Shown piece after piece: positions 25,649 through 34,395 of a stretch of 64,000 bases of DNA. The stretch is taken from assembly GCF_000264945.2 (NCBI RefSeq), contig NZ_CP013070.1:744001-808000 (forward strand), read 5' to 3'. Under the pieces are notes generated by a model. That model worked only from the letters and a program-made list of their open reading frames with translations. It was not told where the DNA came from and did not search any database. The stretch's first letter is position 1, and every line of letters begins with the position of its first letter. This DNA comes from Sphingobium indicum B90A. Lineage in GTDB: Bacteria > Pseudomonadota > Alphaproteobacteria > Sphingomonadales > Sphingomonadaceae. Both the position numbers and the translations under genes were made by a program.

Positions 25649-25750
25649 GCCAGCCTGCTCTTTTGCGGCTTTCCCCTGGTGACGTCAATTCAGCGTCTGG
25701 GAAATCAAAACACAAAATTCCAAAGATTCTCGAAAAAACCGAACGGCAGT

Positions 25751-25777
25751 GAAACAAATCGTTGGGTTGTTGGTTCC
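25751..25777 (-). promoter_or_regulatory. EcfG-type promoter of nepR
   Basis: Read on the minus strand the sequence is GGAAC, then 17 bases, then GTTTC. This matches the general stress sigma factor consensus GGAAC-N16-17-GTT. It lies about 100 bp upstream of the nepR start and points toward it. Confidence 0.7.
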
Positions 25778-25940
25778 CATGCCGAAGCATTTTTTGCCCG
25801 CCGCGCACGTTCGGTGGTTAGGATGGAGGCGATGCGGGCGCTGATGCCGGACGCATTTCCATTCCGACAGGGGGTCAAGGGGGCTTGCCACATCGGCATC
25901 GTCCATCCATCCTCCTGTCCGGCGAATGTTTCGAAATTTT

Positions 25941-25959
25941 GTTAAGGCGCGGCCTTAAC
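25941..25959. promoter_or_regulatory. Perfect inverted repeat upstream of phyR
   Basis: GTTAAGGC-GCG-GCCTTAAC is an 8-bp perfect inverted repeat ending 40 bp before the phyR ATG. It could be an operator or overlap the phyR promoter. No GGAAC-type site is visible for phyR itself. Confidence 0.3.
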
Positions 25960-25999
25960 TCAGGACAAGGCGCCCGATGGGCTGGGAGAAGTTTTACAG

Positions 26000-26794
26000 A
26001 TGTCGCTTGGTCAGCAACTGCACCCCCACCTTCCTTTCTTGCGGCGTTATGCGCGCGCGTTGACGGGCAGCCAGGCGCATGGCGACGCTTATGTGCGCGC
26101 CACGCTGGAGGCGATCGTGGCGGCGCCCGACGAATTTCCCTCGGACGTCGATCCCCGCCTCGGCCTCTACAAGACCTTCCATGCCATCTGGTCCTCCTCC
26201 CACCTGGAGGACGTGCCGGTGCTGACCGGCGCCGACGGGCAGGAGGCGATCGCCCAGGCGCGACTCGCCCGCCTGACGCCGCTGCCGCGCCAGGCGCTGC
26301 TGCTGACCGCGCTGGAGGGATTCACGGTCGACGATGTCGGTTACCTGATCGGCCTGGACAGCGACGATGTCGAGGCGCTGGTCAAGGAAGCGCTGACCGA
26401 GATCGAGGCGCAGACCCGCGCCAAGGTGCTGATCATAGAGGATGAGCCGATCATCGCGATGGACATAGAGACCATCGTCCGCGACCTGGGCCATGAAGTG
26501 ACCGCCATCGCCGTCACGCGGGAGGATGCGGTGCGCGAAGCCATGGCGGAACGGCCCGGCCTGGTGCTGGCCGACATCCAGCTTGCCGACGATTCCAGCG
26601 GCATCGACGCGGTGAAGGACATACTTGCCGAATTCTCCGTGCCGGTGATCTTCATCACCGCCTTCCCCGAACGCCTGCTGACGGGCGAGCGGCCGGAGCC
26701 GACCTTCCTCATCACCAAGCCCTTCCAGCGTTCGACCGTCAAGGCCGCGATCTCGCAGGCGCTGTTCTTCGACGAAGCGACCGCCCCGGCCTGA
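26000..26794 (+). CDS. phyR: PhyR anti-anti-sigma response regulator
   Basis: The 264-residue protein has an N-terminal sigma-factor-like domain (about 1-125; LPFLRRYARALTGSQAHGDA and LPRQALLLTALEGFTVDDVGYL) that mimics EcfG and binds NepR. A C-terminal receiver domain follows with the phosphorylated Asp in LVLADIQLADDSSG, the conserved Thr/Ala region in VIFITAFPE and the Lys in LITKPF. On phosphorylation it sequesters NepR and frees EcfG. It is divergent from nepR. Confidence 0.95.
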   Translation: MSLGQQLHPHLPFLRRYARALTGSQAHGDAYVRATLEAIVAAPDEFPSDVDPRLGLYKTFHAIWSSSHLEDVPVLTGADGQEAIAQARLARLTPLPRQALLLTALEGFTVDDVGYLIGLDSDDVEALVKEALTEIEAQTRAKVLIIEDEPIIAMDIETIVRDLGHEVTAIAVTREDAVREAMAERPGLVLADIQLADDSSGIDAVKDILAEFSVPVIFITAFPERLLTGERPEPTFLITKPFQRSTVKAAISQALFFDEATAPA

Positions 26795-26833
26795 CCGCCG
26801 ATCCCGGCGTTCGAAAATTAGGCTGGAAAAGGG

Positions 26834-26858
26834 GGAACCCCGGTCCGCGACTCGCGTT
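26834..26858 (+). promoter_or_regulatory. EcfG-type promoter of the small ORF/ecfG unit
   Basis: GGAAC at 26834-26838 and GTT at 26856-26858 are separated by 17 bases, an exact match to the EcfG consensus. It lies 28 bp upstream of the 44-codon gene and implies autoregulation of ecfG. Confidence 0.75.
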
Positions 26859-26886
26859 ATTGATGCGTAACGATCGGGAGAGACCC

Positions 26887-27021
26887 ATGGTCGAACGGGA
26901 ACGGCATATTGCGACGGAAGAAGCCCGGGCAGGCTCCACGCCGCATGTCGTGCGTTACGTGCTCGGCGTTTCACTGACGCTCGCGATCATCGTGATGATT
27001 GTGATATTATGGGGCTATTGA
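26887..27021 (+). CDS. 44-residue single-pass membrane peptide in the stress locus
   Basis: The frame reads MVERERHIATEEARAGSTPH and then one hydrophobic helix (VLGVSLTLAIIVMIVIL) ending WGY. It has a GGGAGAG ribosome-binding site 4 nt upstream of the ATG and an EcfG-type promoter just before it. Short single-helix proteins between phyR and ecfG are common in sphingomonads in my recollection, but their function is unknown. The short length means gene finders may skip it. Confidence 0.65.
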   Translation: MVERERHIATEEARAGSTPHVVRYVLGVSLTLAIIVMIVILWGY

Positions 27022-27134
27022 ATGCTGCGGCAATTGGTCCTTGAGAAGAAAAAGATTGGGATGCGGACGCACATATGGCTTTGACGACTTCCGTTCATGC
27101 AGCGAGGGCGACAGCCGGTGAAGGGGTTGTTACC

Positions 27135-27791
27135 ATGAGCGACGGCGTGGGCCAGGATGTTGAACGCGAAACGCTGTCCGACGCGGATTTCAAGCGGGAA
27201 CTGGCTGCGGTCATTCCCCATCTCCGCGCTTTCGGCCGGTCCCTGTCGGGCAATCGCGACGTCGCGGACGACCTGGTGCAGGAAACGCTGCTGAAGGCCT
27301 GGGCGGCGCGCAGCCGTTTCCAGGCGGGCACCAACATGCGCGCCTGGACCTTCATCATCCTGCGCAATCATTATCTCTCGCAGATGCGCCGATCCCGCTT
27401 TCGCGGCGATTGGGACGATCTGGCGGCCGATCGCCTGCTCGCGGCGCCCGCCGGGCAGGACAAGCATGTCGAGCTGTCGGACATGCAGCGCGCATTACTG
27501 CAATTGCCCCAGCCCCAGCGGGAGGCGTTGATCCTGGTCGGCGCGGGCGGCTTCGCCTATGAGGAAGCGGCCGAAATCTGCGGCGTCGCCGTCGGCACCA
27601 TCAAGAGCCGCGTCGCCAGGGGCCGCGCCGCGCTGGAGCAGATATTGGAAAATGGCGACCTGCCGTCCCGGCGCAGCCAGGAAAGCAGCGACGCGGCGGT
27701 GCTGGACGAGATCATGGACGATGTCGACCGGCTGAGCCGCGGCCGGGAGGCCAGGGAAGCAGGCGAAGATACCGACTCCGACCCGGACTGA
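27135..27791 (+). CDS. ecfG: General stress ECF sigma factor EcfG
   Basis: The 218-residue sigma factor has region 2 (HLRAFGRSLSGNRDVADDLV, then QETLLKAWAARSRFQAG and RAWTFIILRNHYLSQMRR) and region 4 (LPQPQREALILVGAGGFAYE, then EAAEICGVAVGTIKSR), with an acidic tail. This is the ECF15/EcfG group. The frame opens at 27075, but the ATG at 27135 is preceded by GAAGGGG and gives a normal N-terminus. It directs transcription from GGAAC-N17-GTT sites such as the four listed here. Confidence 0.93.
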   Translation: MSDGVGQDVERETLSDADFKRELAAVIPHLRAFGRSLSGNRDVADDLVQETLLKAWAARSRFQAGTNMRAWTFIILRNHYLSQMRRSRFRGDWDDLAADRLLAAPAGQDKHVELSDMQRALLQLPQPQREALILVGAGGFAYEEAAEICGVAVGTIKSRVARGRAALEQILENGDLPSRRSQESSDAAVLDEIMDDVDRLSRGREAREAGEDTDSDPD

Positions 27792-27839
27792 TCTGTGCTA
27801 TGCTCTCCGCCTCGGGATACGAGGATCGGGAGAAGGAGA

Positions 27840-28091
27840 ATGGACGAAGGTCGTAAGGACGAACCCTTCGAGCCGGCTCCCCTGCCGGGTCGGTCGCGGG
27901 GCAGCCTGATCATATTCCTGCTGGTGGCCATGGCGCTGCTGCTGGCGATCGGCTTTTTCTACATGACCAAGGATCGCGACGATCGCCGCGCCGACGCCCT
28001 GACGCAGGCGGCCGGTTCCCTCGACAGCGCCGCCCATGTAGTGGGCAACGCCGCCAGGAGCGCGGCGGACACGCTTCGCAACCATGATTGA
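27840..28091 (+). CDS. Small single-pass membrane protein
   Basis: This 83-residue protein has a short acidic N-terminus, one transmembrane helix at about 22-42 (SLIIFLLVAMALLLAIGFF) and an Ala/Asp-rich tail. GAGAAGGAGA upstream of the ATG at 27840 is a good ribosome-binding site. It follows ecfG by 48 bp and may be co-transcribed. I recognise no family. Confidence 0.7.
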   Translation: MDEGRKDEPFEPAPLPGRSRGSLIIFLLVAMALLLAIGFFYMTKDRDDRRADALTQAAGSLDSAAHVVGNAARSAADTLRNHD

Positions 28092-28268
28092 CCGCCTTTG
28101 CCGGTCCGCTCCGCCTGCATGCCGACGGAGCGCGGCGGGCCCGCGATCCTGTTCAGAAAATCTTTGCGATTGTCGTGCAATCTGCCGCCAGTGTCGGATT
28201 TCCTTACAGCGCCTGTAAGCTGATCCGGCCATAACCTGCCCGCCGGGCGCAGCGGGAACGCGCGACAA

Positions 28269-29657
28269 ATGATAAGATTGTTCAAACATTATGTGCCCTA
28301 TGCGGTCCTGCTGCTCGGCCTGCTAGACTTCATGCTGCTGCTGGCGGCGGCCGAGGGCGGGTGGCTCCTGCGCGCCCGACAGATCGGCATGGAGGTCGAC
28401 CATATCGCGACCCGCATCGCGCCGCTGGTCAGTTTCGGCATCGCGATCCAGACGGCCATGATCGCGGTCGGCGTCTACGGCCCGGAATCGCTGCAATCCA
28501 TCCGCCATGCGCTGGCGCGGCTGCTGGTCGCCATCTCGCTGGGCGTGCTGTTCCTGTCGGTCATGCATTTCCTGCTGCCCGACATCACGCTCTGGCGGTC
28601 CAATTCGCTCTACGCCATGGGCTTGGCCATCGCCCTGCTGCTGGCGATCCGACTCCTCCTGGGGTCGATGCTGGGCGGCGAGGCGTTCAAGCGGCGGCTG
28701 GTCGTGCTGGGCGCGGGCAATCGCGCCGACCGCATCCGGGAGATCGAGCAGCGCAAGGGCTCCGGCTTCCTCGTCGTCGGCTATATCGCGATGAACGACG
28801 GCGCGCAGGTGATCCCGGAAGCGATCAACCGCAACGCCATCTACAACCTCGCCGATTTCGTGGTCCGCCTGGCCGCCAGCGAGGTGGTGCTGGCGCTGGA
28901 GGAGCGGCGCAACGCCCTGCCGCTGGGCGACCTGCTGCGCATCAAGACCACCGGCGTCCATGTGAACGAAATCTCCACCTTCCTGGAGCGCGAGACCGGC
29001 CGCGTCGACCTGGACAGCGTGAATCCGAGCTGGCTGATCTTCTCCGACGGCTTTTCGGCGGGCCGCCGCCTGTCCAGCATCGCCAAGCGGCTGTTCGACA
29101 TCGTCGCCAGTTCGATCCTGCTGCTGCTGACCGGCCCCGTCATCCTGCTGGCGGCGATCCTGGTGAAGCTCGACAGCAAGGGCCCCGCCTTCTACCGCCA
29201 GCAGCGCGTCGGCCTTTACGGCGAGGAATTCTGGATCGTGAAGCTGCGCACCATGCGGCAGGACGCGGAACTGACCGGTCAGGCGGTATGGGCGGAAAAG
29301 GACGATCCGCGCATCACCCGCCTGGGCTATTGGCTGCGCAAGCTGCGCATCGACGAACTGCCGCAGACCTGGACGGTGCTGAAGGGGGAGATGAGCTTCG
29401 TCGGCCCGCGCCCCGAACGCCGCCAGTTCGTCGAGGATCTGGAACAGCATCTGCGCTATTATGCGGAGCGCCACATGGTGAAGCCCGGCATCACCGGCTG
29501 GGCGCAGATCAACTATCCCTATGGCGCGTCGATAGAGGATGCCCGCAACAAGCTGGAATATGACCTTTATTACGCCAAGAACTACACGCCCTTCCTGGAC
29601 CTGCTGATCCTCATCCAGACGCTGCGCGTCATCCTTTGGCCGGAGGGGGCGCGGTGA
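28269..29657 (+). CDS. Polyprenyl sugar-phosphate transferase (TIGR03013/EpsB-like)
   Basis: This 462-residue membrane protein starts exopolysaccharide repeat synthesis by moving a sugar-phosphate to undecaprenyl phosphate. Four N-terminal transmembrane helices lie at about 10-140, a CoA-binding-like domain follows (VVLGAGNRADRIREIEQ), and another helix near 285 precedes the bacterial sugar transferase domain (FYRQQRVGLYGEEFWIVKLR, then TMRQDAE, LRIDELPQTW, GEMSFVGPRPERRQF and KPGITGWAQINYPYGAS). It overlaps prsK by 4 bp. This trio is typical of PEP-CTERM/exosortase organisms. Confidence 0.9.
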   Translation: MIRLFKHYVPYAVLLLGLLDFMLLLAAAEGGWLLRARQIGMEVDHIATRIAPLVSFGIAIQTAMIAVGVYGPESLQSIRHALARLLVAISLGVLFLSVMHFLLPDITLWRSNSLYAMGLAIALLLAIRLLLGSMLGGEAFKRRLVVLGAGNRADRIREIEQRKGSGFLVVGYIAMNDGAQVIPEAINRNAIYNLADFVVRLAASEVVLALEERRNALPLGDLLRIKTTGVHVNEISTFLERETGRVDLDSVNPSWLIFSDGFSAGRRLSSIAKRLFDIVASSILLLLTGPVILLAAILVKLDSKGPAFYRQQRVGLYGEEFWIVKLRTMRQDAELTGQAVWAEKDDPRITRLGYWLRKLRIDELPQTWTVLKGEMSFVGPRPERRQFVEDLEQHLRYYAERHMVKPGITGWAQINYPYGASIEDARNKLEYDLYYAKNYTPFLDLLILIQTLRVILWPEGAR

Positions 29658-31723
29658 GCGGCCTGCTGCAATTCGTCGGCGACTGGGGCCATGCGCTGGC
29701 CGCCGTGCTGTTCGCGGCGCTCGGCATCTTCGCCCTGCGCCGCCGGGAGGAAGGCGCCGAACAGCGCCTGCTGGCCGTCGCGCTGCTGCTCACCTCCTGC
29801 TGGTCGCTCTACGTCTCCTTCGGCGGGGTCGACAAGCCGCTGACCGGCATCGGGGAGAATATCCGCAACGCCGCCTGGCTGCTGCTGCTGTTCGCGCTGC
29901 TGCGGCGGAACGGCGCTGCGCGAGGGGAATCGCTGCTGGCGATCGGATCGGTCTACGCCGCCGTGGCGGGGATCATCCTGCTCCAGACCTTCACGGACCT
30001 CATCTGGCGGCAATTGCCGACATCGAGCGACCTGCATCGCGCGCTTCTTCATGCCTCGCTGGTGCTGCACCTGATGACCGCCATCGGCAGCCTGATGCTG
30101 GTCCATCACCTCTACGTCAGTTGGCCGGTGCGCGAACGGCAGCGGGTGGCGCTGCTGCTGGGCGCGCTGGCGGCGATGTGGACATATGACCTCAATCTTT
30201 ACGCCATCGCCGCCTTCGCCGTCGACCGGGCGAGCGACCTCTACGCGCTGAGGGGGCCGATGATGGCGCTGCTGGCGCCGGTGATCGGGGCGGGCATGCG
30301 CGCCGACATGGCGGGACGGCTGCAATTGTCGCGCGCCCTGACCTTCCAGTCGCTTTCCCTTGCCGCCATCGCGCTCTACGTCGCGGTGCTGGCGGCGACG
30401 GCGGTGCTGGTGGAACTGGTCGCCGGTCCCTATGCCCGGCTGGTCGAGATCGGCTGCGTCTTCTTCCTGGCGGTGAGCGCGCTGGTTCTGCTGCCCTCCC
30501 GCCGGCTGCGCGCCCTCTGGAAGGTGCAGGTGGCCAAGCATTTCTTCCAGCACCGCTATGATTACCGCACCGAATGGATGCGATTCGGCGATACGATAGG
30601 CCGCCCCGGCGACAACGCCCTGCCGCTGGGAGAGCGCGTGGCGAAGGCGGTGGCCGACATCACCGATTCCCCCGCCGCCCTCCTGATGCTGCGGGCGGAG
30701 GATGGCGCGCTGGCGTTCGAGACGCATTGGAACTGGCAGGGCGACAGGCCCGACGGGGCGGTCGTCCCTGCGCCGCTGGCCGCGCTCATCGAACAGAGCG
30801 GCTGGATCATCGACATCGACCGGCCGCCCAATGGCGCGGGGGAAATCAGCGCCCCCGGCTGGATGAGCCTCGATCGCCGCGCCTGGGCGCTGGTGCCGCT
30901 GATCCATTTCGGCCGGCTGATCGGCGCAATCCTGCTGGCTCGCCCGCCCATCAACCGGCGGCTGGACTGGGAGGATTTCGACATGCTGCGCGCCGCCGGA
31001 CGGCAGGCGGCCAGCTATCTGAGCGAGGCGCAGGGGCAGCAGGCGCTGGACGACGCCCAGCGTTTCGAGGAATTCAACCGCCGTTTCGCGTTCATCATCC
31101 ATGACGTCAAGAATCTGGTGAGCCAGCTTTCGCTGCTGGCCCGCAATGCGGAGCGGCATGCCGACAATCCGGACTTTCGCGCCGACATGGTGCTGACGCT
31201 GAAAGAGTCGGTGGGCAAGATGAACGACATGCTCGCCCGCCTGTCGCAGCATAACAAGGGCCGGGCGGAGGAACCCCGCCCGATGGCGCTGCGCGATGTG
31301 GCGGAGCAGGTGACGCGAACCCGCTCGCGCCAGCACGCAATAGGCGTCACGGGCGACGCGCCGCCGGTGCTGGCCGATCCGGCGCGGGTGGAGCAGATCG
31401 TCACCCATCTGCTCCAGAACGCCATCGACGCCAGCAATCCGGACAGCCCGGTGGAATTGCGCCTGTCCGCCGAGGGGACCGACGCTCTGCTGGAGGTGAT
31501 CGACCGGGGCCGGGGCATGACCGCCGAATTCATCCGCCGCGAATTGTTCAAGCCCTTTTCGTCCAGCAAGGCGGGGGGCTTCGGCATCGGCGCCTACGAG
31601 GCGCGGGCGCTGGCCCAGGCGATGGGCGGGCGGATCGATGTGGAAAGCAAGCCCGGCGTGGGGAGCCGGTTCACATTGCGCCTGCCTTTGGCGCTAGGGG
31701 ATTTTAGGGGGAAGGCCGCCTGA
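29654..31723 (+). CDS. prsK: PEP-CTERM system histidine kinase PrsK
   Basis: The 689-residue kinase has about seven to eight N-terminal transmembrane helices, a GAF-like domain at about 310-455, a phospho-accepting His in FAFIIHDVKNLVSQLSLLAR, and an ATPase domain with LLQNAIDAS, DRGRGMTAEF and GGFGIGAYEARALAQAMGG. The start is a GTG at 29654 overlapping the upstream stop (GTGA) after GGAGGGGG. It is coupled to prsR through an overlapping stop and start. It probably phosphorylates PrsR to control exopolysaccharide and PEP-CTERM protein genes. Confidence 0.9.
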   Translation: MSGLLQFVGDWGHALAAVLFAALGIFALRRREEGAEQRLLAVALLLTSCWSLYVSFGGVDKPLTGIGENIRNAAWLLLLFALLRRNGAARGESLLAIGSVYAAVAGIILLQTFTDLIWRQLPTSSDLHRALLHASLVLHLMTAIGSLMLVHHLYVSWPVRERQRVALLLGALAAMWTYDLNLYAIAAFAVDRASDLYALRGPMMALLAPVIGAGMRADMAGRLQLSRALTFQSLSLAAIALYVAVLAATAVLVELVAGPYARLVEIGCVFFLAVSALVLLPSRRLRALWKVQVAKHFFQHRYDYRTEWMRFGDTIGRPGDNALPLGERVAKAVADITDSPAALLMLRAEDGALAFETHWNWQGDRPDGAVVPAPLAALIEQSGWIIDIDRPPNGAGEISAPGWMSLDRRAWALVPLIHFGRLIGAILLARPPINRRLDWEDFDMLRAAGRQAASYLSEAQGQQALDDAQRFEEFNRRFAFIIHDVKNLVSQLSLLARNAERHADNPDFRADMVLTLKESVGKMNDMLARLSQHNKGRAEEPRPMALRDVAEQVTRTRSRQHAIGVTGDAPPVLADPARVEQIVTHLLQNAIDASNPDSPVELRLSAEGTDALLEVIDRGRGMTAEFIRRELFKPFSSSKAGGFGIGAYEARALAQAMGGRIDVESKPGVGSRFTLRLPLALGDFRGKAA

Positions 31724-33087
31724 TGAGCGACATGCGACCGAAATTGCTGATCGTGGAGGACGATCCGGGCCTGCAACGGCAGTTGCGCTGGGCCTATGAG
31801 GAATATCAGCTTTTCATCGCGGGCGACCGCGAGGAGGCGGTAGAGATGCTGCGCGAGCACGCGCCCGACGTGGTGACGCTGGACCTGGGCCTCCCGCCCG
31901 ATCCCGACGGCACCAGCGAGGGTTTCGCCACGCTGGAGGAAATCCTGCGCATCAAGCCGGACACGAAGGTCATCGTCGCATCCGGCCATGGGGCCCGGGA
32001 AAGCGCGCTCCACGCCATTTCTGGCGGGGCCTATGATTTCTACCAGAAGCCGGTCGACATCGACGAACTGGGGCTGATCGTCCGCCGCGCCTTCCATGTC
32101 CATGCGCTGGAGCGGGAAAATGCCCGTCTTGCCGAAACCGCGCCGGAAGGAGGGCGCGTGCTGGGCCGGCTGATCACCGCCGCGCCGGAGATGATGAAGG
32201 TCGCCCGCACCATAGAGCGGGTGGCGGCGGCGGACGTATCCGTCCTGCTGCTGGGGGCGAGCGGCACCGGCAAGGAATTGCTCGCGCAGGGCCTGCACGA
32301 CGCCAGCCCAAGGCGGCAAGGGGCCTTCGTCGCGATCAACTGCGCGGCGATCCCGGAAACGCTGCTGGAGGCGGAACTGTTCGGGCATGAGAAGGGCGCG
32401 TTCACCGGCGCGGTCAAGACCACGCCCGGCAAGATCGAACTGGCGCAGGGCGGCACATTGTTCCTCGACGAAGTGGGCGACATCCCGTTGGCCCTGCAGG
32501 TGAAGCTGTTGCGTTTCCTGCAGGATCGGGTGATCGAACGGATCGGCGGGCGCCAGCCCATAGCGGTCGACACGCGGATAGTCTGCGCCACCCACCAGAA
32601 TCTGGAGGAGATGATCGTGGCGGGCACGTTCCGGGAGGATCTCTATTATCGCCTGGCGGAGATCGTGGTGCGCATTCCCGCGCTCCGGGAACGGCCCGGC
32701 GATCCGGCGCTGCTGGCGCGGCATTTCCTGAACCGCTTCGCCAAGGACATGAACCCGCAGGTGAAGGGACTCGCGCCGGACGCGCTGGCGGCGCTCGACG
32801 CCTGGGGCTGGCCGGGCAATGTGCGCGAGTTGGAAAACCGCATGAAGCGCGCCGTCATCATGGCGGATGGGAAGCATGTGACCGCCGCCGACCTCGACCT
32901 GGACGGGGACCGCGCCGAGGGGGGCGATGTCGTGAACCTGAAGGCGGCGCGGGAAATGGCCGACCGCCGCGCCATCCGCCGGGCGATAGCGCGGACGGAC
33001 GGCAATATCTCAGGCGCGGCGAAGATGCTGGGGATCAGCCGTCCGACGCTCTACGACCTGCTGAAGCAATATCGGATGCAGAATTAG
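31723..33087 (+). CDS. prsR: PEP-CTERM-box sigma-54 response regulator PrsR
   Basis: The 454-residue protein has a receiver domain (VVTLDLGLPPDPDG holding the phosphorylated Asp), an AAA+ sigma-54 activation domain with Walker A LGASGTGKELLAQGL, the sigma-54 contact loop EKGAFTGAVKTTPGK and Walker B GGTLFLDEVGD, and a C-terminal Fis-type HTH (ISGAAKMLGISRPTLYDLLK). It activates sigma-54 promoters, known for PEP-CTERM genes in related systems. Its ATG overlaps the prsK stop. Confidence 0.93.
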   Translation: MSDMRPKLLIVEDDPGLQRQLRWAYEEYQLFIAGDREEAVEMLREHAPDVVTLDLGLPPDPDGTSEGFATLEEILRIKPDTKVIVASGHGARESALHAISGGAYDFYQKPVDIDELGLIVRRAFHVHALERENARLAETAPEGGRVLGRLITAAPEMMKVARTIERVAAADVSVLLLGASGTGKELLAQGLHDASPRRQGAFVAINCAAIPETLLEAELFGHEKGAFTGAVKTTPGKIELAQGGTLFLDEVGDIPLALQVKLLRFLQDRVIERIGGRQPIAVDTRIVCATHQNLEEMIVAGTFREDLYYRLAEIVVRIPALRERPGDPALLARHFLNRFAKDMNPQVKGLAPDALAALDAWGWPGNVRELENRMKRAVIMADGKHVTAADLDLDGDRAEGGDVVNLKAAREMADRRAIRRAIARTDGNISGAAKMLGISRPTLYDLLKQYRMQN

Positions 33088-33099
33088 CCTGCCAGCAAA

Positions 33100-33230
33100 T
33101 CCTCCCTGCGCGCAGCGTGGGGAGGGGGACCGCCGCCGAAGGCGGTGGTGGAGGGGAAATGGCGTGACCTGCGCATTTTCCCCTCCGTCAGCGCTTCGCG
33201 CTGCCACCTCCCCATCTATCGATGGGGAGG
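33100..33230. repeat. Palindromic intergenic repeat, family B copy 1
   Basis: A unit bounded by CCTCCC/GGGGAGG hairpins with inner arms GGGGGACCGCCGCCGAAGGC and TTCCCCTCCGTCAGCGC, a long imperfect palindrome. The same family is seen at 50613-50744. It fills most of the 173-bp gap after prsR; I see nothing else there. Confidence 0.75.
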
Positions 33231-33260
33231 AATAGGTAACCCGACCAAATCGGCCTACCT

Positions 33261-33605
33261 CTATACCCTCTCGACTCCCAGATCCGCCGCGCTGATCCCC
33301 AGCCGCCTGATCTGCTCCGCCACCGGCGGCCAGACCGTATCCATGAACCGCGCCCGCTCCATGTCCCGCAACCGGCGCGTCGCGCCGTCAGCGACGAACA
33401 TGCCGACGCCGCGCCTGACGACGATCAGCCCATCGTCCTGAAAGCATTGATAGGCCTTTGCCACCGTCAGCGGATTGGCGCCCTGCTGCGCGGCCAGGGC
33501 GCGCACAGAGGGCAACATGTCCCCGTCGCGAAATTCCCCGTCCAGTATCGAAGCGGCAATGATCTCCCGAAGGCGGAGATAGACGGGTTTCGAATCGTCG
33601 GCCAT
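33261..33605 (-). CDS. GntR-family transcriptional regulator (YtrA-like)
   Basis: The 114-residue protein contains a GntR winged helix: VYLRLREIIAASILDGEFRD, then GDMLPSVRALAAQQGANPLT and VAKAYQCFQDDGLIVVRRG. Only about 45 residues follow, so there is no large effector domain, as in the YtrA subfamily. The target is unknown; the flanking genes are a nitroreductase on the same strand and prsR. Confidence 0.88.
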   Translation of the reverse strand: MADDSKPVYLRLREIIAASILDGEFRDGDMLPSVRALAAQQGANPLTVAKAYQCFQDDGLIVVRRGVGMFVADGATRRLRDMERARFMDTVWPPVAEQIRRLGISAADLGVERV

Positions 33606-33677
33606 GGTGCATCAGTGCCATAATACAGCGTGTCAGGTCAAGCGACGCCCTTGCGCAATATCGGGTCAACCATGCAA

Positions 33678-34256
33678 CTATCTGTCCCAGATGGAAACTA
33701 TATTGTCATATTCTGGCCGAGGACGCTCCTCCTGCTCCCGTCCCGGCGTGCCGATGAAGACGAAGCCGGCGATCCGTTCCCCGGCTTTGGCGAAGGCGGC
33801 GCGCACATCCTCGTTATAGCTGGGCCAGCCCGTCAGCCATCCGCCCGCAAAGCCCAGCGCATGAGCCGCATGGAGCAGGTTCATGATCGCCGCGCCAGCC
33901 GACAGTTCCTGTTCCCAAAGCGGGATCTTGCTGCCCTCGACCGGCGCGGAAAGCGCGACGACCAGTGTCGGCGCCTGATGCGCGAACTGGTGCATCGCCT
34001 CTATCTCCAGCCGTCCGGCATCGGGCTTTTCGGCGCGATAGGCATTTTCCAGCAATGCGGCGAGAGCGTCTCGCTTTTCCAACGGCACGATCACGAAGCG
34101 CCAGGGCGCCAGCTTGCCATGATCGGGCGTGCGCTGCGCCACTTCCAGGATCGTGCGAAGCTGGCCTTCGTCCGGTCCCGGCGCGATCAGGTCGCGGGGC
34201 TTGCCGGATCGGCGGGTCTGGAGGAGCGAGAGGGGCGAAGTGCGATCATTGAACAT
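33678..34256 (-). CDS. Nitroreductase family protein
   Basis: This 192-residue flavoprotein has LLQTRRSGKPRDLIAPGP at the N-terminus, APWRFVIVPLEKRDAL in the FMN-binding region, and the middle segment LSAGAAIMNLLHAAHALGFA, then GWLTGWPS. The C-terminus has IAGFVFIGTPGREQEERPRP, all typical of NfnB/YdjA-type nitroreductases that use NAD(P)H and FMN. The frame opens earlier at 34292, but the ATG at 34256 gives the usual N-terminus. Confidence 0.88.
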   Translation of the reverse strand: MFNDRTSPLSLLQTRRSGKPRDLIAPGPDEGQLRTILEVAQRTPDHGKLAPWRFVIVPLEKRDALAALLENAYRAEKPDAGRLEIEAMHQFAHQAPTLVVALSAPVEGSKIPLWEQELSAGAAIMNLLHAAHALGFAGGWLTGWPSYNEDVRAAFAKAGERIAGFVFIGTPGREQEERPRPEYDNIVSIWDR

Positions 34257-34395
34257 GGCCGCCCAGATGGCCCGGCAACGCGCATGGCGCAAGGGGCGTG
34301 GCCGCTCTTTGACAGATGAATAGTTTGGGCTCTAGGCTGGCCTGGACAAGGGATGCGTTCCGCAGGCCCCGCAACAAGATAGGATCGGGAGCCGG

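Noticed and set aside
29582..31408. 608-codon open frame antisense to prsK
   Set aside because: Gln/Arg-rich shadow frame; the plus-strand kinase is certain.
33100..33230. Possible CRISPR array
   Set aside because: The repeated units are inverted, not evenly spaced direct repeats, and no cas genes are near.
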